DNA of 64,000 bases from Takakia lepidozioides (lineage: Eukaryota > Streptophyta > Takakiopsida > Takakiales > Takakiaceae), in the NCBI GenBank assembly GCA_030704615.1, contig CM060733.1, positions 9,920,001 through 9,984,000 on the forward strand, written 5' to 3'. Within the stretch, counting starts at the first letter, position 1. The number at the start of each line of letters is the position of its first letter. A program made the position numbers and the translations under genes. Positions 32,874 through 44,349 of the stretch are shown here, piece after piece. The notes below the pieces were generated by a model. The model ran no database searches. It was not told where the DNA came from and worked only from the letters and a program-made list of their open reading frames with translations.

Positions 32874-33119
32874 TGACAACATTTTCTTATAATGACATCA
32901 ATCTTCAATCTTGTTTTGCAATCAATATTTGATTTCAGTCTTGTTTTGCAATACATGTTTGTGTTCCAACCAGGTGGACTTGCAGATGGCTTCGTGCTGG
33001 TTATTGGCAACGAAGGCCATCGAAATCTGCATTTTTTCCAATGTCACATTGATCTACGTCCGCCACAAACTTTTTTGCTCGATCAATCTTGTTTTGCACA
33101 ATTGGTTATGACTACACTT

Positions 33120-33490
33120 TCTATGAGATGAATGAATGAGTTGAATGAGATGAATGTTATAAATGAGATGAATGAGATGAATCCGATGAATGTCATGAAT
33201 GTTCTTTTACAAGCAATCTTATTTCAGTCATTCATGGTACATTCATCCAATCATTTTTCATCCCACATTCTTCTCCTTCAGATAGCACCACCATTGCGAT
33301 GCATAGTTCAGTTTGTTTTTGCATTGTTAGAGATGAAAACTGGTGGAGCCATCGAAGTATGCCCTGCATTTTAAGATGTCGTTGACGACAGCTTAATCTG
33401 CAATCGCATCCTCCCCGCCTTACCCTCCTCTCTGTTTCCCTCATGTTCCAATGCAGTGCCAAATTAAGGTGTCGTCAACACAAGCTTAAA
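33120..33490 (+). repeat. 3' flank of transposon copy 2: GATGAATG repeats and two palindromes
   Basis: GAGATGAATG/GATGAATG repeats cover about 33125-33205, then ATTCATCC. Palindromes lie at 33371-33396 (TTAAGATGTCGT arm, one mismatch in the other arm) and 33463-33488 (more degenerate). They are the same family as those behind copy 1, at the same relative position 3' of the transposase. Confidence 0.7.
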
Positions 33491-34088
33491 ATGGGCCTCA
33501 TTTGTCTCTCAAACAATGTGTGATGTTTTGCAGAGGAAACGGAAGAAAGCCTGGGAGAGTCTCCGCGAGTTACCAGCCGAGAAGAACGCACCAGACCAGA
33601 ACCCTGAAGTGGACGACAACGTGGTGACTGAGGAGGAGGTGCCCAGGGTTCACTCTCCGCAGCGGGCTGTGGCAATAGTGGAGCAGCCAGAGGACACATA
33701 GCCACGAGTGAAGGGGAAGACACAAGTGCAAAGAACAATGCAACCTGCAGAGAAGAGGTCTTCCAGCAGCCGTCCAAAGCCTGCGAAGGTTCGTTCTAGC
33801 TTGCCCATTCTCATTTGTGAGGGTTGTTGTGAAGCAGAAAAGAGGTGCTTAAGTTCGAAGTCTGCCATGGTTTTTTGAAGCTGTGATAGTTATGATACGC
33901 ATCACTCTAGAGTCAATTGGCACTAAACAGATATGTATCTGAAAGCCTGATGACCATCATAAAACCCCCATTGCCTCTGCAACAAATTGTAACCTTTTCT
34001 AGATAGATGTAAGGCCCTAGAGTAAGTGAGCGCTCAGGTGGGGGGCACAAGATGATAATAGTTTATAAGAAAAGAACTACAAGATTAC

Positions 34089-35225
34089 CTTTTCAGGAGG
34101 GGAAGGACATTTATGATGTACCACTCAGGAGAAGCCTGCACAGGGGCATGCTTGACACGTGTAGCACGAAACCCAGTGCCATAGTATTCACGCGTGCTCC
34201 ATTCAAACTCGTGAGGCAGCTCGGTGACAATGTAAATATCATGGGCCAGGGAATGTGTGAAATGTTCAACATCAAATATGTCTGCAAAAGAGCTGCACCA
34301 CCATCAGTCACTTTCTCTCTATCCTTTATAAGACCGTCTTCATTTCGCTCTGAAGAGCGGGGCTGCGCTAGAGTGAAAGGTTTCCACCAGCAAACAAGGA
34401 CCATGAAGAACTTTTCTTTAACCACTGAATCTTTTTATTAACTGGACAACAAACACTGACCAGTTGAAGTCAGAAAGAAAGTTCCATGCAATGCACACAC
34501 TCTCATTCAAAAAGCACACACTGTGGACTGAAGTTGAGACAAGAGCCTGCCAACAGCCTAGCAAGTTGTGAGCTACACACCTGGAGTCTTGCCACACTGA
34601 GTTCACATCAAACTGTGGGAGTAGAAGGCTTGCATTCAAAATCTTTGCAAGAGCTACTGCATCACAAATCTGCAGCACGCCAACACAGGGATGATTGTCA
34701 TCTGGATCGGACCACTCCTCATCGCAAAAATTCAGTGCCTTAAACTATGAGACTTCATCTGCTCCGAACAACAGCTCTGATGAAATGTAGAACTTTAATT
34801 CACATAGAACCATGGTAAGATGCTTTATGCAAAGACGGATAACAAAAGATCTCACCCCCATACGCTGTTGATTGAGGCCACCTTCCAGGAAGACTTGCAA
34901 GTAACCATTTACCTCCACCGGCAGAGCTACACCAATGAAAGACAATTTACTTCCAGAATGCCAAAATAGGCATATTTCAAAGGAACAAAGCCATCTCTAA
35001 ATTTCAGGAACTAGGTCCTAAGTCTCAAGTAGCATAGTCGCAAGATCACACCCTTCCACATACCAATGTAATTTGTAAGGTGCTCCATTTGTGGAGAAAA
35101 ACAGCTCTAAGCAATGAAAGTTATATGCAAGGTCAAGACTTACAAGTTTGAACAATCTTATGAGTGCAAGACTCCCACCCTCCATGATCAGACGAGTCCC
35201 ACAAGTGTTCAGGCACCTTTACATT
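34089..35225 (-). pseudogene. Plant O-fucosyltransferase family gene, four phase-consistent exons (partial)
   Basis: Four exons with GT-AG borders and agreeing phases occur on the minus strand: 35144-35225 (PEHLWDSSDHGGWESC), 34856-34926 (NGYLQVFLEGGLNQQRMG), 34581-34669 (ICDAVALAKILNASLLLPQF) and 34089-34292 (SFADIFDVEHF, WSTREYY, VQASPEWYIINVLPLL). This is the GGLNQQR...ICDAV signature of plant GDP-fucose O-fucosyltransferase-like proteins of the Golgi. The last exon ends at a good donor (GTAATC), but no later exon with the C-terminal SHRLAFDN-type block was found between 31.5 and 34.1 kb, and no N-terminal membrane anchor is clear. Transposon copy 2 lies where the 3' part should be. Truncation is likely; a long transposon-filled intron is the alternative. 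Confidence 0.75.
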
Positions 35226-35789
35226 CTGCAACAACAGGAAAGGAGTGAGACACTACCTGTAGAGAGAAATCAATCTGGTGCATAAAAGCCTGAGAGGAAT
35301 GAATGATAAGAAAAGCTAACCATGGATCTAAACACAATGAAAGGTCTAGAGAGATACCCACCGGTTGGACATCACTGTCGCTTTTACATATGCAAAGAGT
35401 TGCAAATAACAAGATCAAGATATGTGGGGTGGCACCATCATCAAAGATGGACGCTTTCAGGCATTTCACGCATTGGTGCAAAGTTCAAAAAGTCTCATCT
35501 CACAATATCATCTGAAGGAACTGGTGCAGCTTGCAGTTTCTGGCAGCAATCATATGTTATTTATGCTTACACACCTACACATCTCAACTACAATTAGAGC
35601 CCAAAAATTTGAGAACCAAGGATGTCTCATCCAAACAGAGACACTTACAGGCCACGTCTTGGCACGAGAATCCATAAGAGCAGCATGCCTAGCTTTTGGA
35701 GATTCCCATTCTTGAAAATCAACCACAAGGCCTCAACCTAGGGAAAAGAGGAAAAAACAGGGTGAAATGTGTTGAAGAAGGTTGCCTTC

Positions 35790-36230
35790 ATTAGCAGTGC
35801 CTAATTTTATCAATTATGCCGCTACTGCTCCGGCTTCTAGTTCACCATCTACCCATGCAGGTTTCTTGTAGCAATGGATCCACAGGGAATCATAGGTGAT
35901 CTTGTGCTTGAAATCTGGCCCTCTTCCAGCAAACACCCCAACCCTAATGATGAGAGGGCAAAACAGACTGAAATAGGTTGAAGAAAATGGTGCCCTCACC
36001 AATTTAGGGCCGATTCTGATAAGAGGGAAAAACAGGGTGAAATGTGTTGAAGAAGGTGCCTGGAGTAACAACACTTGCCCGATTTTATCAATTGTGCCGC
36101 TGCTGCTGCGACTTCCAGTTGACCATCTACCCATGCAGGTTTCTTGTAGCTATCCTTCCACAGGGAGTCATAGGTAATCTGGAGCTTGAAATCCGGCCCT
36201 CTTGGATGAATCTGGACCCACACTCTATCC
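35790..36230 (-). repeat. Tandem exon-like repeat (SYKKPAWVDGQLE), also at 16973-17185
   Basis: Minus-strand units read ITYDSLWxxxYKKPAWVDG and L/VAAAAAQLIKSG twice here and once at about 17095-17185. I do not know the protein. The units are separated by GATGAGAGGG..AACAG-type repeat pieces shared with 19.5 and 36.9 kb. The 35226-35789 stretch contains one further exon-like block (35651-35716) that I could not assign. Confidence 0.5.
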
Positions 36231-36394
36231 CTGCTCCTTCAGCTATCCATGCCTTTGCACAAATCATGCATACAATATCCTTGCCTTGTTGCTAGTAGTT
36301 GACAACGACAGCCTAGAATTGTTCCAGCAAACAACCCAACCCTACTTATCACACTAGTCCCTATGCTGACTTGCATCTGCTTCGAGCAGACATT

Positions 36395-36905
36395 CACCAC
36401 GGTGCAGCTGAGCGGGCAGAGATTGAAACGCGGTCTGCTAAGACCAAGCTGACTTTCCCAAGAACCTTGTAAACATCAGAAAGAATACCAAATCCTGGTA
36501 TTAACAGGAGCCAAGAGCCCACATTTGCAGGATGGACAAACTTCTTCACATCGTACATTGAGAAAAAGGCAAACCTTGCTATTGCGGTTCTCCCACCATC
36601 GTGAATGATCTTTAAAAAACTCATGCCAGCTCTGCTCCTTGCTCCAAGGTAGAGGTTTGTGATCGAAAATCCGACAACATCAACATGTTGACATGGTCTT
36701 TTACTGAGGGGTGCTAGTGAGCTTTCAACAACATTCATGCAAGTTGTTTTGGGCTCCATTGGGCTCTACACAATGAGGAACAACGAACTCCAAACTCTGC
36801 TCAAGAAATAACGTAATGTCATGTAAAAAACTCATCCCAGCTCTGCTCCGCCGAGCAATCCAGGGCCGAGTCTGATGAGAGGGAAAAACAGGCTGAAATA
36901 GGTCG
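36395..36905 (+). repeat. Dispersed repeat shared with 19290-19620
   Basis: The same ordered blocks as at 19.3 kb occur, beginning CCACGGTGCAGCTGAGC. On the minus strand a frame of 121 codons is open (SRAGMSFLKIIHDGG, FVHPANVGSWLLLIPGFG). It may be the remains of a host exon, but I recognise no domain and the 19.3 kb copy has no comparable frame. Confidence 0.5.
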
Positions 36906-36909
36906 AAGA

Positions 36910-37310
36910 AAAATCAGGCTCGCACATGCATTGCATCTACAAACGAACGTGACCAAGTCTGCCTTTACCCCTTCCCGCATCATTTGCTCATAGGTCTCCA
37001 ATGCCCATCCCGCATCCCTGCTGTGCATATCCCACGATCATCGCACTCTAGGACACGACATTTCGTTCAGCCATATTCTCAAACACTCCCTTTGTATCCT
37101 CAATACTGCCACATTGGCCACGAGGGTATTGTTCAGAATGACATCAGGTACAATTCCAAATTTGACAATGGCACCATGGACCTTTTACCCTTTCCTAGGG
37201 CTGCCAGGCTCGCACAAGCATTGCAAACACAACCGAATGTGACCTGGTCCGGCTTCACCCCTTCCCGCATTATTTGCTCATACGTCTCTGAAGCCTCTTA
37301 GATACCACCT
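36910..37310 (-). pseudogene. PPR-repeat fragment
   Basis: The minus strand encodes TYEQIMREGVKPDQVTFGCV, CNACASLAALGKGK and, in another frame, ETYEQMMREGVKADLVTFVC. These are two copies of the same PPR motif from a PLS-class PPR protein, separated by stops and frame changes. The style matches the remnant at 15.9-17.2 kb, so both probably derive from the same expanded gene family. No DYW end is present. Confidence 0.65.
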
Positions 37311-37352
37311 CACGTTGTGCATATCCTCGGTGTGCCTATGCTCCTTCCTGCA

Positions 37353-37802
37353 TCATTTGCTCAAGAATAGGTCTGCAAAGCCTCCATCCCACGCCCCTGC
37401 GATCATCACGTTCCATGCTCTAGGCTCGTGGATACTAAGAAAATTTAAACACAACAGTACATTTTCCATGGATATCAAGACTTGTACTGTTGTCTCCAAG
37501 ATACACTTGTGTCCCACAAAGAGTTCTTTGAAGGTTGAGAATGCTTCCTTCTGGAACGTCATGTGCTAAGATGCCCCTGAATCAATGAACCATACATCTC
37601 TGCAACTCGTAGAGATTGACAAAGCTACAACAAGAAGTTCAGTCCTTTCAGCCAATGCTGAAACCTCATTTTGAAACCTCTTCTTTTTCTCATCGTCTAG
37701 CATTTTCTTGAAACAGTCACGTGCATATAAGTGACCATCTAACTTCTCCACTCGGGTATGATCAGCAGAAGGTGCCATGATACTAGTTTGATGTTTTGCC
37801 AA
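37353..37802 (-). pseudogene. Ty1/copia gag-protease fragment with internal deletion
   Basis: The minus strand starts at ATG near 37779 (MAPSADHTRVEKLDG, a copia Gag start). It jumps into the end of a zinc knuckle (GHLYARDCFKKML) and then reads DVWFIDSGAS, stop, HMTFQKEAFSTFKELF, the copia protease active site. Most of Gag is deleted. A short leader links it to a transposon end at 37826. Confidence 0.7.
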
Positions 37803-37825
37803 CTATAAAACACCCTCAAAACTTT

Positions 37826-38060
37826 CAGGGGATTGCTAAACTGTGAGCAAAATCCATGAGCAGACCGTGAGCAGAATTCTGCTCACGCTTCTGCATGTGC
37901 TCACCTATAACCGCGGACACCTATTCGGCCTAAGGACCTATTACTGTGGGTTGTGTCAAGTATATCATGCATACGTCATTCATCGTTATGAATGAACGAT
38001 GGATGAACGATGGATGAAATGATGTTCGATGAATGGTACATGGATGAATGTAGTTTGTAG
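37826..38060 (+). repeat. Additional terminus of the SWIM-type MULE family
   Basis: It begins CAGGGGATTGCTAAACTGTG and has repeated GTGAGCA words to about 37900, then a CTATAACCGCGG block (37901-37912) and GATGGATGAACG repeats (37995-38045). Order and motifs match the left end at 43332-43870. Past 38060 no family coding sequence follows, so the interior is lost. 38061-38780 has no recognisable gene; ATTCATCC words reappear near 38755-38785. Confidence 0.6.
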
Positions 38061-38929
38061 ATGAAGATGCATTTTTGAGTAGTGGTTGCTAAATCCCCCC
38101 AGCTCTAGAGTGAACTTCTGCCCACTGGTGAGGGTTGTGATTGTCCTTTCACCAGCAATCAGAACTCGACATAGTTGCTGACACACAGTTGCAAAGAAGG
38201 TGGAGAGGCCATTTGGTGCTTCAAACTTAATTGTTTAATAACTGAAGATTCATTCCGACGAAGAATATTTTGTGCTACTGGAGTCGGCGTCCAAAACGAT
38301 GGCAGAACTGTCTATGAAGACACTAGCCCTGCTTTGCACAAAACCCTCTCTGTTCAAAAGCAAACCAGGGGGAGAAGAGAGGAGACTAAATTCCGAAGCT
38401 GCAGCCTCTGCATGCACTACAAGAGATGAGTGTTTTTAGGACTACGGCTTTTGCGGAGTCATAAAAACGGCACTAGGTACACAACTACAGAACGCTGAAA
38501 TGCGTTGCAATCATAGTTTTATAACTCTGTAGTAATGGATATCACTACATGACTCCGGAAAGGTAGGGAGCATTGGTCAAACATTGTTGACCACGATGAC
38601 AGGGATGGTTTATATGACTCGCGTCATATGGAGGACTATACGTGGATGAATTTTCCTAGAATCGTATGACTTCATGACTGAATATGGTTTCACAGCTCTA
38701 ATTATACGACTGCATCACTACACGTGTTATTTTGAAGGCACATACACGAATGTATTCATCCATTGGGTAAGTTCATTCATCCATGATCAAAGTGCAAAAT
38801 GTTAATTTTTTTCAAAAAGTTGCTTATAGGGTCGCCCATTAGGGTAGCCGTGAACAGAGGGCTGGGACTTGGCCTCCTTTTGGGCTTTTTTGTTTTTGTC
38901 TCCCGCCACACCCTCTCCCCGACTTCCAC

Positions 38930-40208
38930 CCCCCCCCCCCCCCCCCCCCGCTTCTCCCCCCCCCATCCCCGTTAATTGCCATGAGCAACTTCCCCCTACC
39001 CTAAAAACCCCCCTACCCCCCCTCTTTCTCCCTTCCTAGCCAACTCCAACCACCCCGAGGCCTTCGTCATTGAAGCTATTCTCGGCATCAAGACTCAAAC
39101 CTCCCTCGACGTATACGGTGCCACTTGTGTTGACACATATTACCTATGTAAATGGGTGGGTTTCCCTGCTACTGATAACACCTGGCAGATCGAAGACGAC
39201 CTCTTTGGAACCCATGATGATTGCGACCCTACTCACAACCGTAGCCTCCTTATCACCTTCTACAAAACAACTAACACCAATTACTTAGCGCACACCCACC
39301 AACATCATGTTTCTCAAACCCAACCAATCGACGCCCGATACATCCATACCCCTTGAACGCTCCACATATTCATATACACATCTCTGAATGCAACCCGACA
39401 AAGATATTACCCAAATCTCCCCCATTATATGCCCTAGGCGCCTGACATCCCATATCTACACACTTAACGGTCACTTCACCGGCTCTATCTCTAATGTCAG
39501 ACTTCGCCACTGAGGTCTGCTGATTTGTTGACCGATAATTACGCGATACCCCCAAGAAAAAACCCCACACCCCCGATAAACTAGCTCAAGCATATACCCA
39601 TAGCACTATACCCTCCGACATCCTCAAATTCCTCATCTCTACATTCCAGCTTATCCACTCATACTACTCCAGCCCACTTACATGCCCCCTGGAGCTGTCT
39701 TCTTACACCAGCCCGCACCCCCGAGACTGTGTATTCGGAGCCTTGGGCCCCGCTATCCAGCACTCTTGGTCTGGCGGTGGCCTTGCGCATCCACCTCCTG
39801 GGCCCCTCACACATGAGGCTCTCCTATGGGCGCGCCTCGCTGCCCACTCCTCCCCCTCCGCCTACACTATTCTCATTCTTACACATCAAAGCTCACCTGA
39901 CCACCAACATCCCCTTCTACAATTTCCTCCAGAAGTAATACTATTAGCCGCTATTGAACCCAACCATCTTTGCTACACACACAACCTACATTCCCAAAAT
40001 ACCTCCGCCACAAAAAAACTACTCTGACCCTAATTCTGCTTGTTCAGGCTACCTCATGCCCCCCCCATACCCTCCGACTTCCCCGCTCATCTCAATCGTC
40101 TACTTTCCGATACCCATAACATGTTACTCACGCCATACTCACCTCCACCCACATGCAATCCCGCCGCTAGGCTACCCACTAAGCTAAAAGCATGGACCTT
40201 AGCACCCC

Positions 40209-40244
<36 letters not shown>

Positions 40245-41700
40245 CCCAAGCCCCACTCATACTATCTCCCACAACGCCCCCCCGGTTCACCTTGGGCCCA
40301 CTTCCCCAAAATACCCCCCCCTCCACTCACACTACACAGACGGCTCCCAATCTGGCTCATGCGCCGAATACGGTGTCTACCATGCCGCTACTAACAAAGG
40401 TACCGCACATCGTCTCCCAGGGCCCGCGACCATACTCCGCGCCGAACTTATGGCCATTTTTGAAGCTCTGTCACAACTGGCCTCGTTCCCACCCCCATAC
40501 TACATCTTCACGGATAGCCTCAATTCTCTCTTTATACTTCGCAACCACTTGGCTTGTTCCTCCTCCCACCTCCACCACCCTGACCGAAACCTTGTCACCG
40601 CCATTATCAACCTAGTCATTTCCATCAATAAACCCTTTATTTTCTCAAAGTTCGTTCACATATAGGTATCCACGGCAATGAGGAGGCTGACCTCCTCGCC
40701 CAACTGGGTGCCTCCTAACATACAGTTGAACCCTCGGATGACCCAATACACATCGCTCATACTCACCCCTTTTGGCTTATATACCCAGTCCCTGACCCCC
40801 CAACGCCCAGGCCAATCCAAAATCTTCTTACTACCCTGACCAAAGAAGCCAATAAATAGGCCTCTACCTCCCTTAGCCACACCAAAGTGCATATCCAAAA
40901 GTGGACCCTCTTCGATGTACTCCACCACAAACTCTTCAACCACTTCTGGAACACCAAAGCTGCATCAGACGCTCAAATACGACAGACCCTTAAATTCCGT
41001 TACGCCCAGTACATGGGCCACCAACGCAAACACACCTTCTGGCCAGCCATATACCCCTCACCAAACTGCCCTCTATGCTCCCACATCCACGCCACACGTG
41101 ATACCTGGCTCCACCTTCTTAACTAATGTCCCCACCCAGTCATTCATGGACTTTGTATTGCACGACACAACCACGCTGTATGGCACATCCACAAACTCCT
41201 ACAACGACATAATGAAACCAGATGGTTCTCACTCATCAATGCGGGCACCTACCAAGGTTAGCCCCCAGACCACACGGTACCTACGTGGCTACTCCCCTGT
41301 ATATGCCACCTCCACACATCATGTACATGCCCTTCCCGCCTCTGTCCGGATATCCTCATAGTCCAGGGGCTCCCCATCAACGCCCCACTGCCCTCTGCCC
41401 CGTCCCCCGCCATTACCATACACTTCTTAGAATTCCCAGCTCCTAGCCTCCATCCTAACGCCAAAAATATGCACCACTCATTCTTGCTATCTGCCGGAGG
41501 GGATGGGCCACAAGCCCCCTCACTGTCATCACTGCCGGCACCAGAGGGGGCATCCACAAGGCCAGCAACTCGGAACTTAAAAATAACTTTAATCTGCTTA
41601 TCATCTCCATCCATAAATGCTTCAAAGCCATATACCTCACGGCCCTCCGTTCTCTCACTGCTATCATCATCAACAAACGACAGCTTGAATCAAACCCTGC
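38930..41700 (+). pseudogene. Decayed LINE-like retroelement with chromodomain, RNase H and zinc domain
   Basis: Three domains are readable. A chromodomain lies at about 39064-39260 (EAFVIEAILGI, TYYLCKWVGFPATDNTWQIE). A type I RNase H lies at about 40325-40740: YTDGSQSG (Asp), TILRAELMAI (Glu), YIFTDSLNSLF (Asp), then after a shift HGNEEADLLA (His/Asp). A zinc-like tail at 41050-41190 reads CPLCSHIHATRDTWLHLL and HPVIHGL. C-runs at 38935-38950 and 40206-40242 and many stops break it. The reverse transcriptase is missing. 39700-40030 encodes an unassigned block (ALLWARLAAHSS, VILLAAIEPNHLCYTH). The RNase H plus zinc order is that of LINEs; a chromodomain beside it is unusual. Confidence 0.6.
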
Positions 41701-41880
41701 TTTTGCTTCTTAGATACATATATTTGGATACCCGGCAGGCACCCATGGGGTGCCCTCCTGGGCCCCCCCCTTGGGGTACCACACGATACTGTCTCTACTA
41801 CCACCCCCCCAGACTGGCTACTTGGTGTCCCTTGGACACCGGTTATTTTTACATAGGACCCACCCCTGAAAAGAAGCAAT

Positions 41881-41937
41881 AGCCGCAAGGCGAAGTGGCT
41901 CTTAGTTACGCCGGCCTCGGTCGGAGTCTTCTCTCTC
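41881..41937 (-). repeat. Short inverted repeat, right copy (partner 30633-30697)
   Basis: AGCCGCAAGGCGAAGTGGCT onward is the reverse complement of the left copy. It ends directly at the 5' break of the copia fragment that starts at about 41940. Confidence 0.55.
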
Positions 41938-42851
41938 TGGTTATTGAGAAGAAACCAAAGGGTATAAGTTGTATAACCCTGAGAGCAAGTATGTGATCAT
42001 CAGTTGTGATGTGATATTCAATGAGTCTAAGAACTTTCATCAGGAAACAGTAGTTCCCAAGTTTGGACCATGAAAAAGAGAACTTGGCTTTGATTCTACT
42101 CTGATAAATGGAAGAGAAGATTGTTGAAGAGATAGTTGAGGTTCAAATGGAGGAGGTACAATCTACTATGATTGAAAAACCCTCAAAGGTATCTTCTGCC
42201 TATTTCATTGACAGTGATGAACCTCAAAGTGTGTCAGATGCGATGAGGAGTGGGAACTCTTCACACTGGAAGGAAGCTTTGGCATTTGAGTTTAAGTTTC
42301 TTCAGGATAATAAAACTTGGAGTCTTCTGCAACTTTCATCTGGACGACAGTCTGTTGGGCTGCAGATGGATTTTCAAAGTTAAGTACAATGCAGATGGTT
42401 CTGTAGCAAGGTACAAAGCGCGCTTGGTTGCAAAGGGGTTTTCGCAAATTGAAGGTATTGATTACAATGAAACATTTTCCCCTGTTGCACGGATGGAGTC
42501 AATTCGAGTGATTCTAGCGTTTGCAGCTGTTGAAAATCCTTTCTCAATATAGATCTTATGGAAGAAATATACATGGACCAGCTGGAGGGATTTGCTGTAA
42601 AAGAGAAGGAGATGATGGTGTGTAAGCTAGCTCCTCAAGTCCTTGTATGGTTTGAAACAATCCCCTAGGGCATGGAATGCTAAGATTGATGCATATTTCA
42701 TGGCTGAAGAGTTTGAGAGGAGCTCTGCTGATTATAGTGTTTACTATAAGAGGGCTCATGGAAACTCTTTTGTGATTATAACACTGTACATTGATGATCT
42801 GATTTTGGTCTCTAATGACTTGGCTCTGTTGAAACACATACAGAGTAATAT

Positions 42852-43060
42852 CTCAAAGGAGTTTGAGATAGTGGATCTGAAAAAGATCATGTGATCATGT
42901 GTTGATCAGACTTTGTTGAAAAAGACAAAATGATATCTCAAAGAGGTTTGAGATGGTGGATCAGAAAGAGATCCTGTGATCATGTGTTGATCAGGCTCTG
43001 TTGAAAAAGACAAAAAACGATATCTCAATGAAGTTTGAGATGGTGGATCTGAAAGAGATC
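42852..43060 (+). repeat. Triple tandem duplication inside copia reverse transcriptase
   Basis: ATATCTCAAAGGAGTTTGAG and the following GATCATGTGTTGATCAG and GTTGAAAAAGACAAAA blocks occur two to three times with a period of roughly 85-90 bp. It disrupts the reading frame after the IDD active site. Confidence 0.7.
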
Positions 43061-43321
43061 TAGTACTGCTTGGGGGTATCGGTAACTCGTGTTTGACAAG
43101 ACCGAGCGATTTATCCGAACCAGCGTAAGAATCTTGAAGATATCTTAAGGTTGGTATGGCTGAAAGTATGCCGGTAAATACCCCGTTTGTCCCAAATTGC
43201 AAACTCTCAAAGGAGATGAGTCCTAAGAGTGCTGCAGACTTGGAGACAATGAGAGATGTTCCCTATCTGTGGGAAGTCTCATGTATTCAATGGTCTGTAC
43301 TAGGCCAGATATTGCACAAGT

Positions 43322-43331
43322 AGTGGGGGTT
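43322..43331. repeat. Target site duplication, left (AGTGGGGGTT)
   Basis: Identical to 54658-54667. The 10-bp length fits Mutator-like elements (9-11 bp). The single copy of this sequence in the empty site would restore the copia frame. Confidence 0.9.
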
Positions 43332-43372
43332 CAGGGATGCCTCGGCGTGAGCCTGGTCACGTGAGCGCGACT
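43332..43372 (+). repeat. Terminal inverted repeat, left
   Basis: CAGGGATGCCTCGGCGTGAG then C, CTGGT and CACGTGAGCGCG. It pairs with 54617-54657, with GGCGTGAGC and CACGTGAGCGCG identical and short variable spacers. The ends are imperfect, as in many MULEs. Confidence 0.75.
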
Positions 43373-43880
43373 GCGCTCACGCCACGTCACCTTGCGCAAA
43401 TGCCACGTCACGGGTCTCAGTCCACGTCATCACACGTGGAGGCCGAGTCACCACGCACCTAGAAAGAAGTGGAGTGTATTCCCGCGGATTGGCACCCTTT
43501 ACCGCGGAAACAAGCTGGACGACATAATAAAAGGCATTGAATAAATGATGGATGAATGTACAGTTGGATGATAAACAGATGGATGAGTTTGAAAAATCTA
43601 TGTAGATGGATGAATGACGGATGGATAAGAGTAAAATGGATGAATGTATAATGGATGTTGAGCAATGACAAAAATTCATGACAGGAAGATGCATGACCAA
43701 ATCTTTTGACGAATGCACAAAGTATATGAAATGAGTGTGGAAGGTTTGTGGGGTGGATTAAAGAGTACAGAGGATGAATGTACAATGGATGTTGTACAAA
43801 GGAAGCTTTCATGAATGGAGCACGCATGAATACAGTGTAGATGAATGCACAATGGATATGAGAAGAGTCAGGAAGGTTTG
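43373..43880 (+). repeat. Left subterminal region: CCACGTCA words, CCGCGG block, GATGAATG repeats
   Basis: CCACGTCA occurs several times between 43380 and 43440. CCGCGGATTGGCACCCTTTA and CCGCGG lie at 43481-43506. GGATGAATG-type repeats extend from 43545 to about 43870. The same order is seen at 20540-20881 and 37826-38060 in other copies. 43881-44349 could hold a tenth exon of the companion gene: an acceptor (TTTTTCAG) and 50 open codons follow a strong donor-like GTGAGTAAGT that overlaps the assigned stop. Confidence 0.6.
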
Positions 43881-44349
43881 TGAGATGGATTCATACATAT
43901 AGCAATTTAAACGAAAGTTGATTCTGTGATTATTATTTGTTCTAAAGGAACAACTACGGTAGAGTAAGGGGATTCAACGTTTCCAGATAATATGAAAATG
44001 AATATTAAAAGAATACAGTTCAGTCTGACTCAGAGTCAGTACAATGTATCCCCTCTTCCTCTGCATCTAAGTCTAAGTATTTTAGAACACCGGATCCACG
44101 CTGGATACACCTACGGCTGGCCACTAAAAAGTCAGGGGATAGGGACTCGGCCGCGTGAAGTGCCATTGCTTCGGCATAAACAGGGAGCAGAAAATTGGAA
44201 AGGGGGCTGTCGAAAACAGACTCGCCAGAAATGACTGTATCTCCTGAAGATCCACCGCTGGCTTTCCTGAAAGACAGCCTGAAAAAGTTATTACTGTAAC
44301 TTTGATGTTATCGAGAAATTGAGTATGACTCCCAAAGAGGGTTTAGCAC

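Larger units (their letters stand above)
41940..43331 (+). pseudogene. Ty1/copia integrase end and reverse transcriptase (5' part of an interrupted element)
   Basis: Starts with the integrase C-terminal end (KGYKLYNPESKYVIISCDV). Reverse transcriptase follows with WKEALAFEF, a frameshift near 42350, [24 protein letters not shown], then after a further shift YGLKQSPRAWNAKIDA and the active-site LYIDDLILVSND (about 42785). It ends at TRPDIAQVVGV at 43331, where a DNA transposon interrupts it; the frame continues at 54668. A stretch at 42852-43060 is triplicated. Gag, protease and most of integrase are missing to the left. Confidence 0.85.

Noticed and set aside
33516-33860. Possible exon (after TTTTGCAG at 33531) encoding KRKKAWESLRELPAE and an acidic stretch
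   Set aside because: It has an in-frame TAG and no match to any exon of the neighbouring genes; support is too thin for a call.
39700-40030. Block vaguely like a Dam-type adenine methyltransferase in the chromodomain LINE
   Set aside because: Only scattered hydrophobic similarity; no DPPW/DPPY or AdoMet motif could be placed.
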